64,000 bases of DNA, from contig JAJEKB010021308.1 of the NCBI GenBank assembly GCA_022393335.1, positions 256,838 through 320,837 on the forward strand, read 5' to 3'. The translations under genes were made by a program, and so were the position numbers. Shown here piece by piece: positions 1-9,951 of the stretch (position 1 is its first letter; each line of letters starts with the position of its first letter). Under the pieces are notes generated by a model. The model ran no database searches. It saw nothing but the letters and a program-made list of their open reading frames with translations, and was not told where the DNA came from. Source of the DNA: Macrotrachela quadricornifera. Lineage: Eukaryota; Rotifera; Eurotatoria; Philodinida; Philodinidae.

Positions 1-1
1 T

Positions 2-2443
2 GAAACAGATATTTGCGGGAAATTTGGGCTAGGCATTAGGAATGAAGTTGGAGATAGATTAGTAGAATTTTGTCAAGAGAACTCACTATTCATAGCGAAT
101 ACATGGTTTGAGCAACCCAAGAGACGGCTCTATACATGGACATCACCAAATGTTCAACACAGAAATCAAATTGACTATATCATGTGCAGTCAAAGATGGA
201 GAAGCTCAATCCAATCAGCTAAAACAAGACCAGGGGCAGACTGCGGCACTGATCATGAGCTTTTATTATCCACATTCCGATTCAAACTAAAGAGAAAGGC
301 TAGAACCATCAGATCGATAAGATACGATGTTAACAACATTCCTTCAGAATACACAGTTAAGGTGAAGAATCGTTTTGATGGGTTAGAGCTAATAGGTAGG
401 CAACCTATAGAACTCTGGGAGGAAACGAAAAATATCTTATCAGAAGAAGCGAAGGCAAACATTCCTACCTGCAAAAGAAATAAAAAGGCTAAATGGCTGA
501 CTACAGATACACTGCAAATAGCTGAGAATAGAAGGAAAGCAAAGAGTATGGGAGACAAACAAACGTTCACAAAATTGAATGCTCTCTTTCAAACACAAGC
601 AAGAAAAGATAAAGAAAGATACCTCAAAGAGGAATGTCAGAAAATAGAGGAAGATAATCAGAAAATAGAGGAAGATAATCAGAAAATAGAGGAAGATAAT
701 CAGAAAATAGAGGAAGATAATCAGAAAGGAAGGACTAGAGATCTATTTAAAAAAATCAGAGAAGTAAAAGGTAAATTCACACCGAAGACAGGAATACTAA
801 AGGATCAAGAGGGAAGAATTCTATCGGAGGGAGAAGAGATAAAGAAAAGATGGAAGGAGTACACAGAAACACTCTATGGAAAAGATCTCAACACGATTAG
901 AATTGTTGAAGAAAAGGAATTAGAACAGGAACCAGATATATTAGAAAGTGAAGTTCAATGGGCCCTAAAAAGGATCGCTAACAATAAAGCTACAGGAATA
1001 GATGGAATACCAGTTGAGTTACTCAAGAATATGGGAGATACTGCAGTCAAAACGCTAACTGCATTATGTCAACAGGTATGAAGGACTTTACAATGGCCAA
1101 CCGACTGGAAGAGATCAGTTTATATACCAATACCGAAGAAAGGAGATATCAAAGAATGTTCCAATTATCGCACGATTGCTTTAATATCTCATGCTAGTAA
1201 AGTAATGCTGAAGATTATACAAGCGAGATTACAACCATATATGGAAAGAGAGTTGCCAGATGTACAAGCAGGATTCAGGAAAGGAAGAGGCACAAGAGAT
1301 CAAATCGCTAACATTCGATGGATAATGGAGAAAGCAAGAGAATATCAAAAGGAATTTTATTTCTGCTTCATCGATTATACAAAAGCATTTGATTGTGTCG
1401 ATCATGATAAGCTATGGGAAATTCTGAAAGAAATGGGTATTCCTAAACATCTCATATACCTTATGAAGAGCTTGTATGAAAATCAAGAAGCAACAGTTAG
1501 AACAGAACATGGAGATACAGAATGGTTTAAAATAAGAAAAGGTGTAAGGCAAGGTTGTATTTTATCACCATATCTCTTCAACCTATATGCGGAATATGTA
1601 GTGAGGAAAGCAGGGCTTGATAATACACAAATTGGTCTCAAGATAGGTGGAAGGAACATTAATAACCTTCGATATGCTGATGACACCACGTTGGTAGCTG
1701 AAAGTGAAGAAGATCTAAAAAACCTTTTACAGAAAGTTAAAACAGAGAGTGCAGAAGCGGGTCTATTGCTCAATATCAAGAAAACAAAAATCATGTCAAC
1801 TATGACATTAGATCAAATAGAAGTAGACGGTGAAAATGTAGAAAGTGTCAAAGACTTTAACTTCCTTGGATCAACAATACACATAGAAGGAGATTGCAGT
1901 CATGAGATAAAGAGAAGATTACTCCTTGGGAGGAAAGCCATGACTGATTTGAATAGAATTACAAAAGACAGAGATGTAACACTAAAAACCAAAATTCTGA
2001 TAGTCAAAGCTATGGTATTTCCAGTAGCTACATATGGATGTGAAACATGGACTATAAGGAAAGCCGAAAGGAAGAAAATTGACGCTTTTGAAATGTGGTG
2101 CTGGAGAAGACTACTTCATATACCATGGACTGCAAAACGAACAAATCAATCGGTTCTAGATCAGATTAAACCTGATGAATCATTAGAATCCTCAATAGTC
2201 AAACTAAAACTCAAATATTTTGGTCATATCATGAGAAGAGAAGACTCATTAGAGAAGAGTCTGATGCTCAGCAAAGTAGAAGGAAAAAGAAGAAGAGGCA
2301 GACAGAGAACAAGATGGTTAGATACTGTTAAAGAAGATACTGGAATAAGTCTTCAAGATCTTAAAGAAGTAGTAAAGGATAGAGAAGTCTGGCGAACCAT
2401 TATCCATAGGGTCACCAAGAGTCGAAAACGACTAAATGGATAA
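2..2443 (+). pseudogene. BovB/RTE-type LINE endonuclease-reverse transcriptase, 5'-truncated by the window, one in-frame stop
   Basis: One reading frame runs from base 2 to the TAA at 2441-2443 with a single interruption, a TGA at 1079-1081 where relatives of this family have Trp. The first ~95 codons are the end of an APE-type endonuclease (the GTDHELL stretch, with the conserved Asp-His pair, near 241-260). A linker follows, then a reverse transcriptase with FIDYTKAFD (motif A, ~1367-1393), GVRQGCILSP (motif B, ~1541-1570) and YADD (1673-1684). The C-terminal region with CETWTIRKAE and WCWRRLL is typical of BovB/RTE elements. Family assignment is from recalled motif order and wording, not a search. 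No frameshift was found, so the copy looks young. It would make the transposition protein of a non-LTR retrotransposon. Confidence 0.9.
638..721 (+). repeat. four in-frame copies of a 21-bp unit inside the LINE ORF
   Basis: Units at 638-658, 659-679, 680-700 and 701-721 are identical and each encodes the heptad-length peptide QKIEEDN. The array lies in the charged linker between endonuclease and reverse transcriptase and keeps the frame. It looks like replication slippage in this copy, extending a helical or coiled linker by 21 residues. Confidence 0.92.
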
Positions 2444-5300
2444 CAACAAAAGTTCTCATTTTAACAAAATAATATATTGTCGAATTCGCTCTTAAATTAG
2501 CATTAATTATATTCTTTGAAAAATCCATCTGAACCACTTGAGACCCGTTTCAAAACTATCGTTAGAAATAATCTTTTAGCCATCACCTAATCATCCGTCG
2601 GTCTCTCACGACTAGCCATTTCCATATTTATTGGCACTCTACCTTACAATATTAGTTCAGTTTTCAGACGAATAGATACAATTCATTGATGTTCTTCTCA
2701 AAAAGTACTGTACTATTGCTATTACGCTCACCAAGATGAAACTAAGAGAAGGAGAATTATTTAAAAGTTACTACAAATAGAGCGCATTACATTGTGACTT
2801 GGGAACGATCTTCGCTTACTTTGAATATTATTTTACGGTTGATGTCTATGAAGACTCAACAACGGACCTTAAGCGGCTAATTTAGCTTTTTTTTACATAT
2901 TTCTATATAAATCGTACCCAGAAATCTGACGTATATGAATCAACAAAGAAAAATGTTCAAACCAAAATCAACCTTGAACATAGATTCACGACTCTCGACA
3001 ATTGTTCAGGCAAGCTTAAAATAACGGGGAACTCGTCAAAAAAAGCGAAGAATTGGAAACTTAATCTTAGTTTTGAGTTCCCCATAACCAATTCTTTTTG
3101 GCGAAATGTAACTGAGACAATTCATATTATTTACTATTCACTATTTGGAAAAATCAAGTGAGTTTTGACTTATCGATCTTCGATAAATCTGAACCAATCT
3201 TTTTAAGAAAAAGTATAAAATTAATTACTTATTACCTCGTTACTAAACACAAACTTGATTCCAGTTTTAAATTCTTTACTATTGATTATCCTTCGTAGAA
3301 TTTTTCTAAAGATATTACAAGGTTTTATATTAATCTAGCCGACATTATTTTCCACTTGGATAGAGTACAAAAACATACAAACTAACTTTAGAAACAAGCA
3401 TACATGTAAAACTGCAAACTTATTTTATGTTGTATGATCTCTATTCCACCTAGAAAACTAACCATTATTTACTCAGAAAGTGATCTTCTGCAGTCAAAAA
3501 CTTTTACAAAAACTAATAATACCCATCGATTTTCTAATCTCGAAAACCTTTGATCGAACTTTGTACAAAAATGATTTTTTTAAAGTCTTTATTCGTAAAA
3601 AAAGATTATTTCACGAAAATGTCGAAAATCTAATGACATTAAGCAAATTCTCGGCACCGAAAACCTTTGATCAAACTTTAAGAAAAAATCCTTATCGTAG
3701 AGACCTCATCCTTTATATAAAAAAATCAATCTCTAAAAAAAACTTTTAGATACTATTAATTGATTCAGATTACGCGACCCCAAAAACTGTTTGATCAAAC
3801 TTTGCAAAAAACTATATTTTTTCTTTAAGTCCTTTTTGTTAATGAAAATTCTTGAAAAAAGATTTTTCAGAAGCTGATGGCAGCAACCGATTCTTTGGCC
3901 TAAAAAATCTATGGAAAACTTTTGGGGTAGTAGCGGAGGTACTCGATGATAGTTAGAAAAAATGCAATGTTACACTTTCTACATATTTGAAAACAAAGGT
4001 TCTATGGTCTTCCTTCAGCCATTGCCCATGCGCGTCGGGAAAAAGATGGAATTTAAATCTTCTGTCATCTATCATTGCTTTCACATTTAACTAATGTCAT
4101 TTTGAAGGTTTCTCTGAGTAGGCGTTCTCAATCAAGACGCGTGCATAGTCAGTCATTTTGATCCCGATTTCGATTAAAGAAGAAAATAGATGTAGGCTAC
4201 ATCACAAACCTACTTCTAATCTGGCCCTCGATCTATCCTAATCTTATCTTATGTCCAATACAACTCTTGTTCTGATGTCATATTTGACCTCCGTTCTCGT
4301 TTCATCTTAATTGTATACCGGCGCGATTTCAATTCCAATTCAATCACCACCACCTCGTCCCAAATTGTCCCCTGACTCTGTCCACATCGTGATGCTATCA
4401 TTACTCCAGTCCAATCTCGATACTGTTCTGATTCTATCCTATTTTAGTCGAAAACGGAACCTAAACCTCATCTAGTCTCAAACTCATTGTATCTATTCCA
4501 AGACGATAACTCTTGTAGCGTTACTAAGAGATTCTCATCACACGTTAGTCGTGATAGTATATCAAGTAGTGGAGCCTTTACAGAAGCATATAGATTATCA
4601 TTTCTAGCAAAAAACTATTGATTTGGATTTGAGGCAAAACCGATCACGATCCTATTCTCTTTTCCGCAAGTGAATCTCACTCTCAAGTATGCTTTGTTGA
4701 GTTCTATAAAATCCTCTCCATGCTGTTTTATATAAGAAGGGCTCTTTGAAAAACATTTTTCTTGTTGTGAAACATTATTGTCAAAAGCTCGACCAAATGA
4801 ATATTACTGGCCGTTCAAGTATGCGAAAATCTGATCGATAGAAGAATAGATCAATCAAGCGTAGGTGTACTTCCATGCTTCACTTTCTCTTGTATGTAGT
4901 CATGACAGCTACAGTCTGTGACTTCCATTCAGTCTCGGTTGACGAATGATGCAAATGTTTCCTAGGTGTCCCTGATAAGAAATATACTCTGATACTTTTA
5001 TCATGAAATTGCCGAGTGCCATGAATGTAGAAGCTTTCGATCAAATAGAAGCTATTCATCCACGGACAGTGCAGAGATAGAAAACATGAAACAGATGGTC
5101 GCAAGTCTCAGAGAATTTTCGAAAAATTGGTAAAAATTGCGATAGACTATGATGTAGGTGAGACATCACTCACCCTCATCATCTACTCCTCTCGTCATGT
5201 CAATTCTCTCTTTATCTTCCTCTGGTCCTAGAGAAGTATCACAAGAAGTTTAGTAGTGTTAATTATTAGAGGGACTAAATTATCGAAAATTACATTTTGT
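2444..5300. other. non-coding stretch with degenerate repeats
   Basis: No convincing gene was found. The LINE 3' UTR is short after 2443. A hairpin-like pair of GGGGAACTC / GAGTTCCCC sits at about 3027-3082. The 3530-3830 degenerate tandem repeat is listed separately. C/T-rich text at 4200-4460 resembles 10400-10563 loosely. Nothing else is readable. Confidence 0.5.
3530..3830. repeat. degenerate tandem repeat, ~115-125 bp period, about 2.5 units
   Basis: The motif AAAACCTTTGATC(G/A)AACTTT recurs at about 3541, 3659 and (as AAAAACTGTTTGATCAAACTTT) 3782, each followed by an A/T-rich stretch. Open frames across it are a by-product of the repeat, not a gene. Confidence 0.6.
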
Positions 5301-5308
5301 TATCACAT

Positions 5309-5505
5309 GAATGAAACTTCACCCAGAGCCTCTCTCATCCCCCCCCCCCCCCCCGCCGTGCTCATGTCAACCCCCGTTCGACCTTCCTTTGGATTTAAGG
5401 AAGTATCATGGAAAGTTTAATGACGCTAGCTATTACAAGGTCTGAATACATAGCGAACAGACAAACAGGTAAACATTCTTATTCATATGTATATAGATGC
5501 AGCTT
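5309..5505. repeat. module of a local interspersed repeat family
   Basis: The module runs from a TTCACCCA-type box through a poly-C tract (about 5338-5355) and GACCTTCC, then AAGGAAGTATCATGGAAAG, GACGCTAGCTATTAC and CATAGCGAACAGACAAACA, to a TATATAGAT end. The same series recurs, diverged, at about 6802-6960, 6970-7135, 7385-7500, 7505-7680, 9205-9360, 9361-9530 and 9780-9905, and is split by the hAT element at 5584/8338. The source element was not identified. The A/T-rich end resembles tails of retroposed elements. Confidence 0.7.
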
Positions 5506-5583
5506 GGCATTACAGGGGTGAAATTTCACCCAGCACCCCTCTCACCCACATCTTGTTGTCATGTCAGCCTCCTCCCAATCTTC

Positions 5584-5591
5584 CTCTCGAC
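5584..5591. repeat. target-site duplication, left, of the 2.7-kb hAT element
   Basis: CTCTCGAC immediately precedes TAGGGATG and is repeated exactly at 8338-8345 after the right end. Confidence 0.93.
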
Positions 5592-8337
5592 TAGGGATGT
5601 GCAGTTTCAGTGAGGACACTGAAATACTGACACAGTTATCACCGACAGTGACGTTCAGTGAACACTGATGGCATCGGTGACAGTGCCATCTCAGTGCCAG
5701 TGATTACTGACACTGAGTGTCACTGAAGCACTGATGACGACCTCATCAGTGTTCACTGAAGCACTGGATGAAGTCGGTGAACCGACAACGTCAGTGACAC
5801 AGTTTTACACCGACACTGGTGTGCACTGATACTGAATATTCACTGACATAGATATCTATCCTAATTATTTATAACCCACGTCTAATAAAATAGGACACCT
5901 TGCGGATGAACATTTTAAACAAAAGATGTTTTTTTGTATGCGAATTGTGGTTATAGATAACAATGTTGTTCTGTTCTAGGACTATTTATAAAAACTATAC
6001 GTGGGGTATTGTTTATCATTTTCTTCGTTCTTTACAATCTCTTTTCACTTGTGTATAATCCATTGGGTCAGACACCTCTCTCTTTACTGTTTCCGCACAT
6101 ACCAAAATAATAAAAGTAATTGTCCTTAAAGAGAGTTGTCTTTTCGATCAATCCATTAAGTGTCTTATATTAAGTAACTGGAAAAAGGAAGAAATAAATA
6201 TCGGACCATCTTGTTTGTCTTTTATCATGCTTCCTTTGATTTATATCACTGTAAAAAAGAAGATAGACAAACGCTTCTCAATTTTTTCTGTTTCTCTTTA
6301 TACCTTAACTAGCAGAGGTACCCCATGAAAAGAGAATATGGTTAAATTTTTGTATCTTCCACCCGACTTTTTCTGCTGCACATAGCATGTCTTCTACAGG
6401 GCTGTTCCCCATTGTGGGTAAACTATCTGCAACAGAAATTTTCGCGTTACACCTGAAACCTCCTGGACAGGACTTTTATCGGCATGCATCAGGCATCTTT
6501 AACATGATTGTTTCTGCTATGCGTTAGGTGTTCGCCATTGGACTCTTCTCGCCGTGCATGATACCTCTTTCATAGGACTTTTCTCACCGTATCTGGAACC
6601 TCTACTATAGATCTTACCCCGCCGTGCATAGAGTATCTTTCACAGAGCTTTTTCCACCGTGCATCAGGTATCTTCAACAGGACTCTTCTCATCGGGCTCA
6701 AGCTGACATCCTCACTCGTATCCACTCTGGACACGATCACTCTCACATTTGCATTGAACTGCATCATTTGATTAGAAAGTGAGTAAAATCACGGTCTATT
6801 ACGACTTAGACGAAGTTTCACACATGCCTTCTTTTCTCACCCCCAATCATTCTGCCGACTTTTCTTAGCAGTCAAGAAACTGATGCAAATAGTTCCGTGA
6901 CGCTATCTCTCACGATGACTAAATACATAGCGAACAGACTCATCAGGATCTCGATCTGTATTGATCGAGATGAAATTTCACTCAGCCCCTTCCGCGCACC
7001 CCATTTAGTGATTCCAAACCCAAGTCGACTTTCCTCAGGAGCTAAGGAAGTAGTGTGAAAAGTTTTGTGACGCTAGCTATTACAGAGACTGAATGCATAG
7101 CGAGCACACAAACATTCTTCTTTAAATATATAGATACGCCAGCGTTGTGAGCCAAGAAAAAGAACAAATACTTTGTTTCTGTGAGTCGTAGAAAACAAAT
7201 GGATACATCATAGTTGTGAATCAAGGAAACACTCGTATACATTTTTCTCTTACAACCTATTACAAACCTTCGATTTTCACATTTAAACCAAAGAACCATC
7301 GATACGAAATGATTCATCTTAGAATCATAACAAATTCGCTAAATTTCTGAAAAATCCATGCAAATTTCATTCCCATATAACTTAGGTGAAATTTCACCCA
7401 AACACCACCATACTACTCCTATTAATGGTGAAAACACGCTTTAAAACTACCTCTCAACCTAGGAAAGCATCGTGGGAACTTTGGTAATGTTAGCTATCAC
7501 AGCACTATCTGGGTGAGATTTCACCCACACCCCGATGACCATGCCAACCTCTCATCGACCTTTCCCGGATCGTAGAGAAGCATCGTGGAAAGTTTGGTGA
7601 TCGTAGCTTTTTACAGGGACAGATTGCATAGCGAACAGACAGGCAAACAGACAAATATTCTTCTTTAGATATATAGATCAATTAGCATATTACATAAAAT
7701 AAATTTTAAGCGAATATCATCGTCATTATTATGAGATGGATGAGTGTCATATACAAAAGAGAAATTTCTAAGTTTGCTTGCATTTTATACATGATTCTTT
7801 AGACGCAGCTATATTACCACTAACCTTTATAGAACTAAGCTAGTTTATTCTGTTCATAGTTATTCTTTCTGATAATAAATAGATAATATTGTGTTGATGT
7901 TGAACTTTTTAGATAAAACAGAAACTCAGAATTATGTGTGATATAAGTATTTAAAAAAATGAAATTTTGACCGTAATCTTCTAATAAAAAAAATTCGTTA
8001 AGACATATGCATTCGAAAGTAATGTACTTCTATGAAAGTCTTTTAATACTCCTAAAGTATCGATCACAAACAACCTTAAAATATTTTTGAGAATCAGTGA
8101 ATATTCAGTATCAGTGCACACCAGTGTCGGTGTAAAACTGTGTCACTGACGTTGTCGGTTCACCGACTTCATCCAGTGCTTCAGTGAACACTGATGAGGT
8201 CGTCATCAGTGCTTCAGTGACACTCGGTCCCAGTGATCACTGGCACTGAGATGGCACTGTCACCGATGTCATCAGTGTTCACTGACCGTCACCGTCAGTG
8301 ACGTCAGTCATCAGTAAACTGAAACTGCACATCCCTA
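5592..8337. mobile_element. hAT-superfamily element, non-autonomous, 2,746 bp
   Basis: The ends are TAGGGATGTGCAG and its exact inverse CTGCACATCCCTA, which fits hAT termini. A perfect 8-bp target duplication CTCTCGAC flanks it (5584-5591 and 8338-8345). Long terminal inverted repeats of about 245-255 bp (5592-5845 and 8094-8337) are packed with CAGTGA / TCACTG subrepeats, as expected for subterminal transposase-binding sites. No transposase frame is present inside, so it depends on a helper. The interior carries a full copy of the local repeat family (about 6307-7680). Joining the flanks restores one continuous repeat module, which proves insertion into that module. Confidence 0.93.
6307..7540. 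repeat. copy 1 of a ~1.2-1.5 kb dispersed direct repeat, inside the hAT element
   Basis: Begins ACTAGCAGAGGTACCCC and matches 8447-9935 in the same orientation nearly end to end. Shared text includes GAAAAGAGAATATGGTTAAA, TGCGTTAGGTGTTCGCCATT, CATTTGCATTGAACTG and AATCATAACAAATTC. Both copies end in repeat-family modules. No intact coding sequence is visible. It lacks the ~188-bp tRNA-like insert seen in copy 2. Confidence 0.85.
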
Positions 8338-8909
8338 CTCTCGACCTAAGAAAGTATCATGAAAAGCTTGGTGACGCTAGCTATTATAGAGGCTGAATGC
8401 ATAGCGAACAGACAAACATTCTTCTTTATATATATATAGACTAGCGGAGATACCCGCTGAAAAGAGAATATGGTTAAAGCCTTGCATTTTCCACCCGCCT
8501 TTTTCTGTTGTACATAACACGTCTTCTACAGGACTGTTCCCTGCTGTGAGTGAACTATCTGCAACTGGAATTTTTGCGTCACACCTGAAGCCTCGTGGGG
8601 AGGACTTTTACCGACATGCGTCAGACATCTTTACAGGACTATTCCTGCTATGCGTTAGGTGTTCGCCATTAAACTCTTCTCGCCGTGCGTGATACCTCTT
8701 CCACAGACCTTTTTTACCGTACCTAGAACCTCTGTTACAGTTCTTACTCCGTCGTGAGTGGGACATCGGTCGCAGAGCCTTTCGCGCCGTGCATGATGTA
8801 TCTTTCACAGAGCTGTTCCCGTCTTGCGTGGGGTATCTTTTACAGAGTCTTTTCCGCCGTGCATCAGGCATCTTCAACAGGACTCTTCTCAACGGGCTAA
8901 AGCTGACAT

Positions 8910-9097
8910 TGTTAGCGTCCAAGTGATGATTCACTTAACGCTAAATGGAGATTAAGATTGTCCTTCTAGTCTAACTGGCTTAGGATATCTGCTCGGATAG
9001 CAGAAGGTATGGGTTGGAGTCCCACGAAGGTCATTTTTTTCTCCTTTCTCTTTCCTTTTCGCTGATGCCCACCAATGACTCACATATGATGCTAACA
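8910..9097 (+). mobile_element. ~188-bp insertion carrying a tRNA-like sequence
   Basis: Compared with copy 1 of the host repeat, this segment is extra. Its ends TGTTAGCGTC and GATGCTAACA are inverted repeats with one mismatch. GACA occurs on both sides (8905-8908 and 9098-9101), a possible short target duplication. The left part folds into a hairpin (8912-8944: TTAGCGT and AAGTGA pair with TCACTT and ACGCTAA). A tRNA-like unit and a T7 tract follow. It may be a tRNA-derived SINE or a tRNA captured in a small TIR element. Confidence 0.6.
8960..9033 (+). tRNA. tRNA-like sequence or tRNA pseudogene (possibly Arg-derived)
   Basis: It can be folded as a tRNA. The acceptor stem GTCCTTC/GAAGGTC has 6 of 7 pairs. 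The D arm fits the A-box pattern TAGTCTAACTGGC. The anticodon stem TCTGC/GCAGA has loop TCGGATA. The T arm contains GGGTTGGAGTCCC, close to a B box. Seven T residues (9034-9040) follow as a Pol III terminator. U33 is C and the T loop has G in place of the invariant C56, so normal function is doubtful. By position the anticodon would read GGA, but without a long variable arm a serine tRNA is unlikely. The CGGAT/AGAAGG text recalls tRNA-Arg with a lost base. Confidence 0.5.
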
Positions 9098-9927
9098 GAC
9101 AGCCTCACTCGCATCCACTCTCGACACGATCACTCTCAAATTTGCATTGAACTGTGCCATTTGATTAAGAAGCAAGTAAAATCACGGTCTCTTGCGACTT
9201 GTATGAAATTTCACGCACGCCTCCCTTTCTCACCTCCAATCACTCTGCCGACCTTCCTTAGCACTCAAGAAACTGATGTGCATAGTTTTATGACGCTATC
9301 TCTCGCGATGTCTAAATACAAAGCGAACAGACTCATTCGAATCTCGATCTGTATTGATCGAAATGAAATTTTACCCAATCCCTTTCACGCATCCCGTTTG
9401 GTGGTTCCAACCGCACGTCAATTTTCCTCAGGGGTTAAGGAGATAGTGTGAAACGTTTTGTGACGCTAGCTATCACAGAGACTGAATATATAGCGAACAG
9501 ACAAACATTCTTCTATATATATAGATAGATACGTCATCGTTGTAAGTCGAGAAAAAAAAACAAACACGTTGCTTTGGTGAGTCACAGAAAACAAATGGAT
9601 ACACCATCGTTGTGAATCAAGGAAACTCTCGTATACATTTTTCTCTTATAATCTATAAGAAGCTTTCGGTTTTCACATTTAGACCAAAGAATCATCGGTA
9701 CAAAATGATTAATCTTAGAATCATAACAAATTCTTTAATTTTCTAGAAAATTCATGCAAATTTCATTCCCATATGACTTGAGTGAAATCTCACCCAAACT
9801 CCCCCACCCGACTCCTAACACTGGTGAAAGTACTGTTTAAAGATACCTCTGAACTAAGAAAAGCATCCTGAAAAGTTTGGTAACATTTGCTATCACAGGA
9901 CTATCTGGGTGAGATTTCACTCACCCA

Positions 9928-9951
9928 CCCTCACCCTCACCCTCACCCTCA
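9928..9951. repeat. (CCCTCA)4, telomere-like hexamer array
   Basis: Four perfect tandem CCCTCA units (TGAGGG on the other strand), preceded by a partial CCCA. They sit at the 3' end of a repeat-family module. The published Adineta telomere hexamer is TGTGGG, one base different. Similar short arrays occur at 35061-35084 and 39255-39266. Confidence 0.6.

Larger units (their letters stand above)
8447..9935. repeat. copy 2 of the dispersed direct repeat
   Basis: Begins ACTAGCGGAGATACCCGC just after a TATATATATAGA tract and parallels 6307-7540, with a ~188-bp insertion at 8910-9097. Open frames in it (for example near 8608-8934 and 9014-9451) are not shared in a coding-like way with copy 1 and are not called genes. 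Confidence 0.85.

Noticed and set aside
8995..8997. Functional tRNA-Ser(GGA)
   Set aside because: No long variable arm, U33 and C56 are replaced, so a working serine tRNA is unlikely; kept only as tRNA-like.
9014..9451. 145-residue open frame near 9.0-9.5 kb
   Set aside because: It lies in the dispersed repeat and starts in the tRNA-like insert; copy 1 does not preserve the frame.
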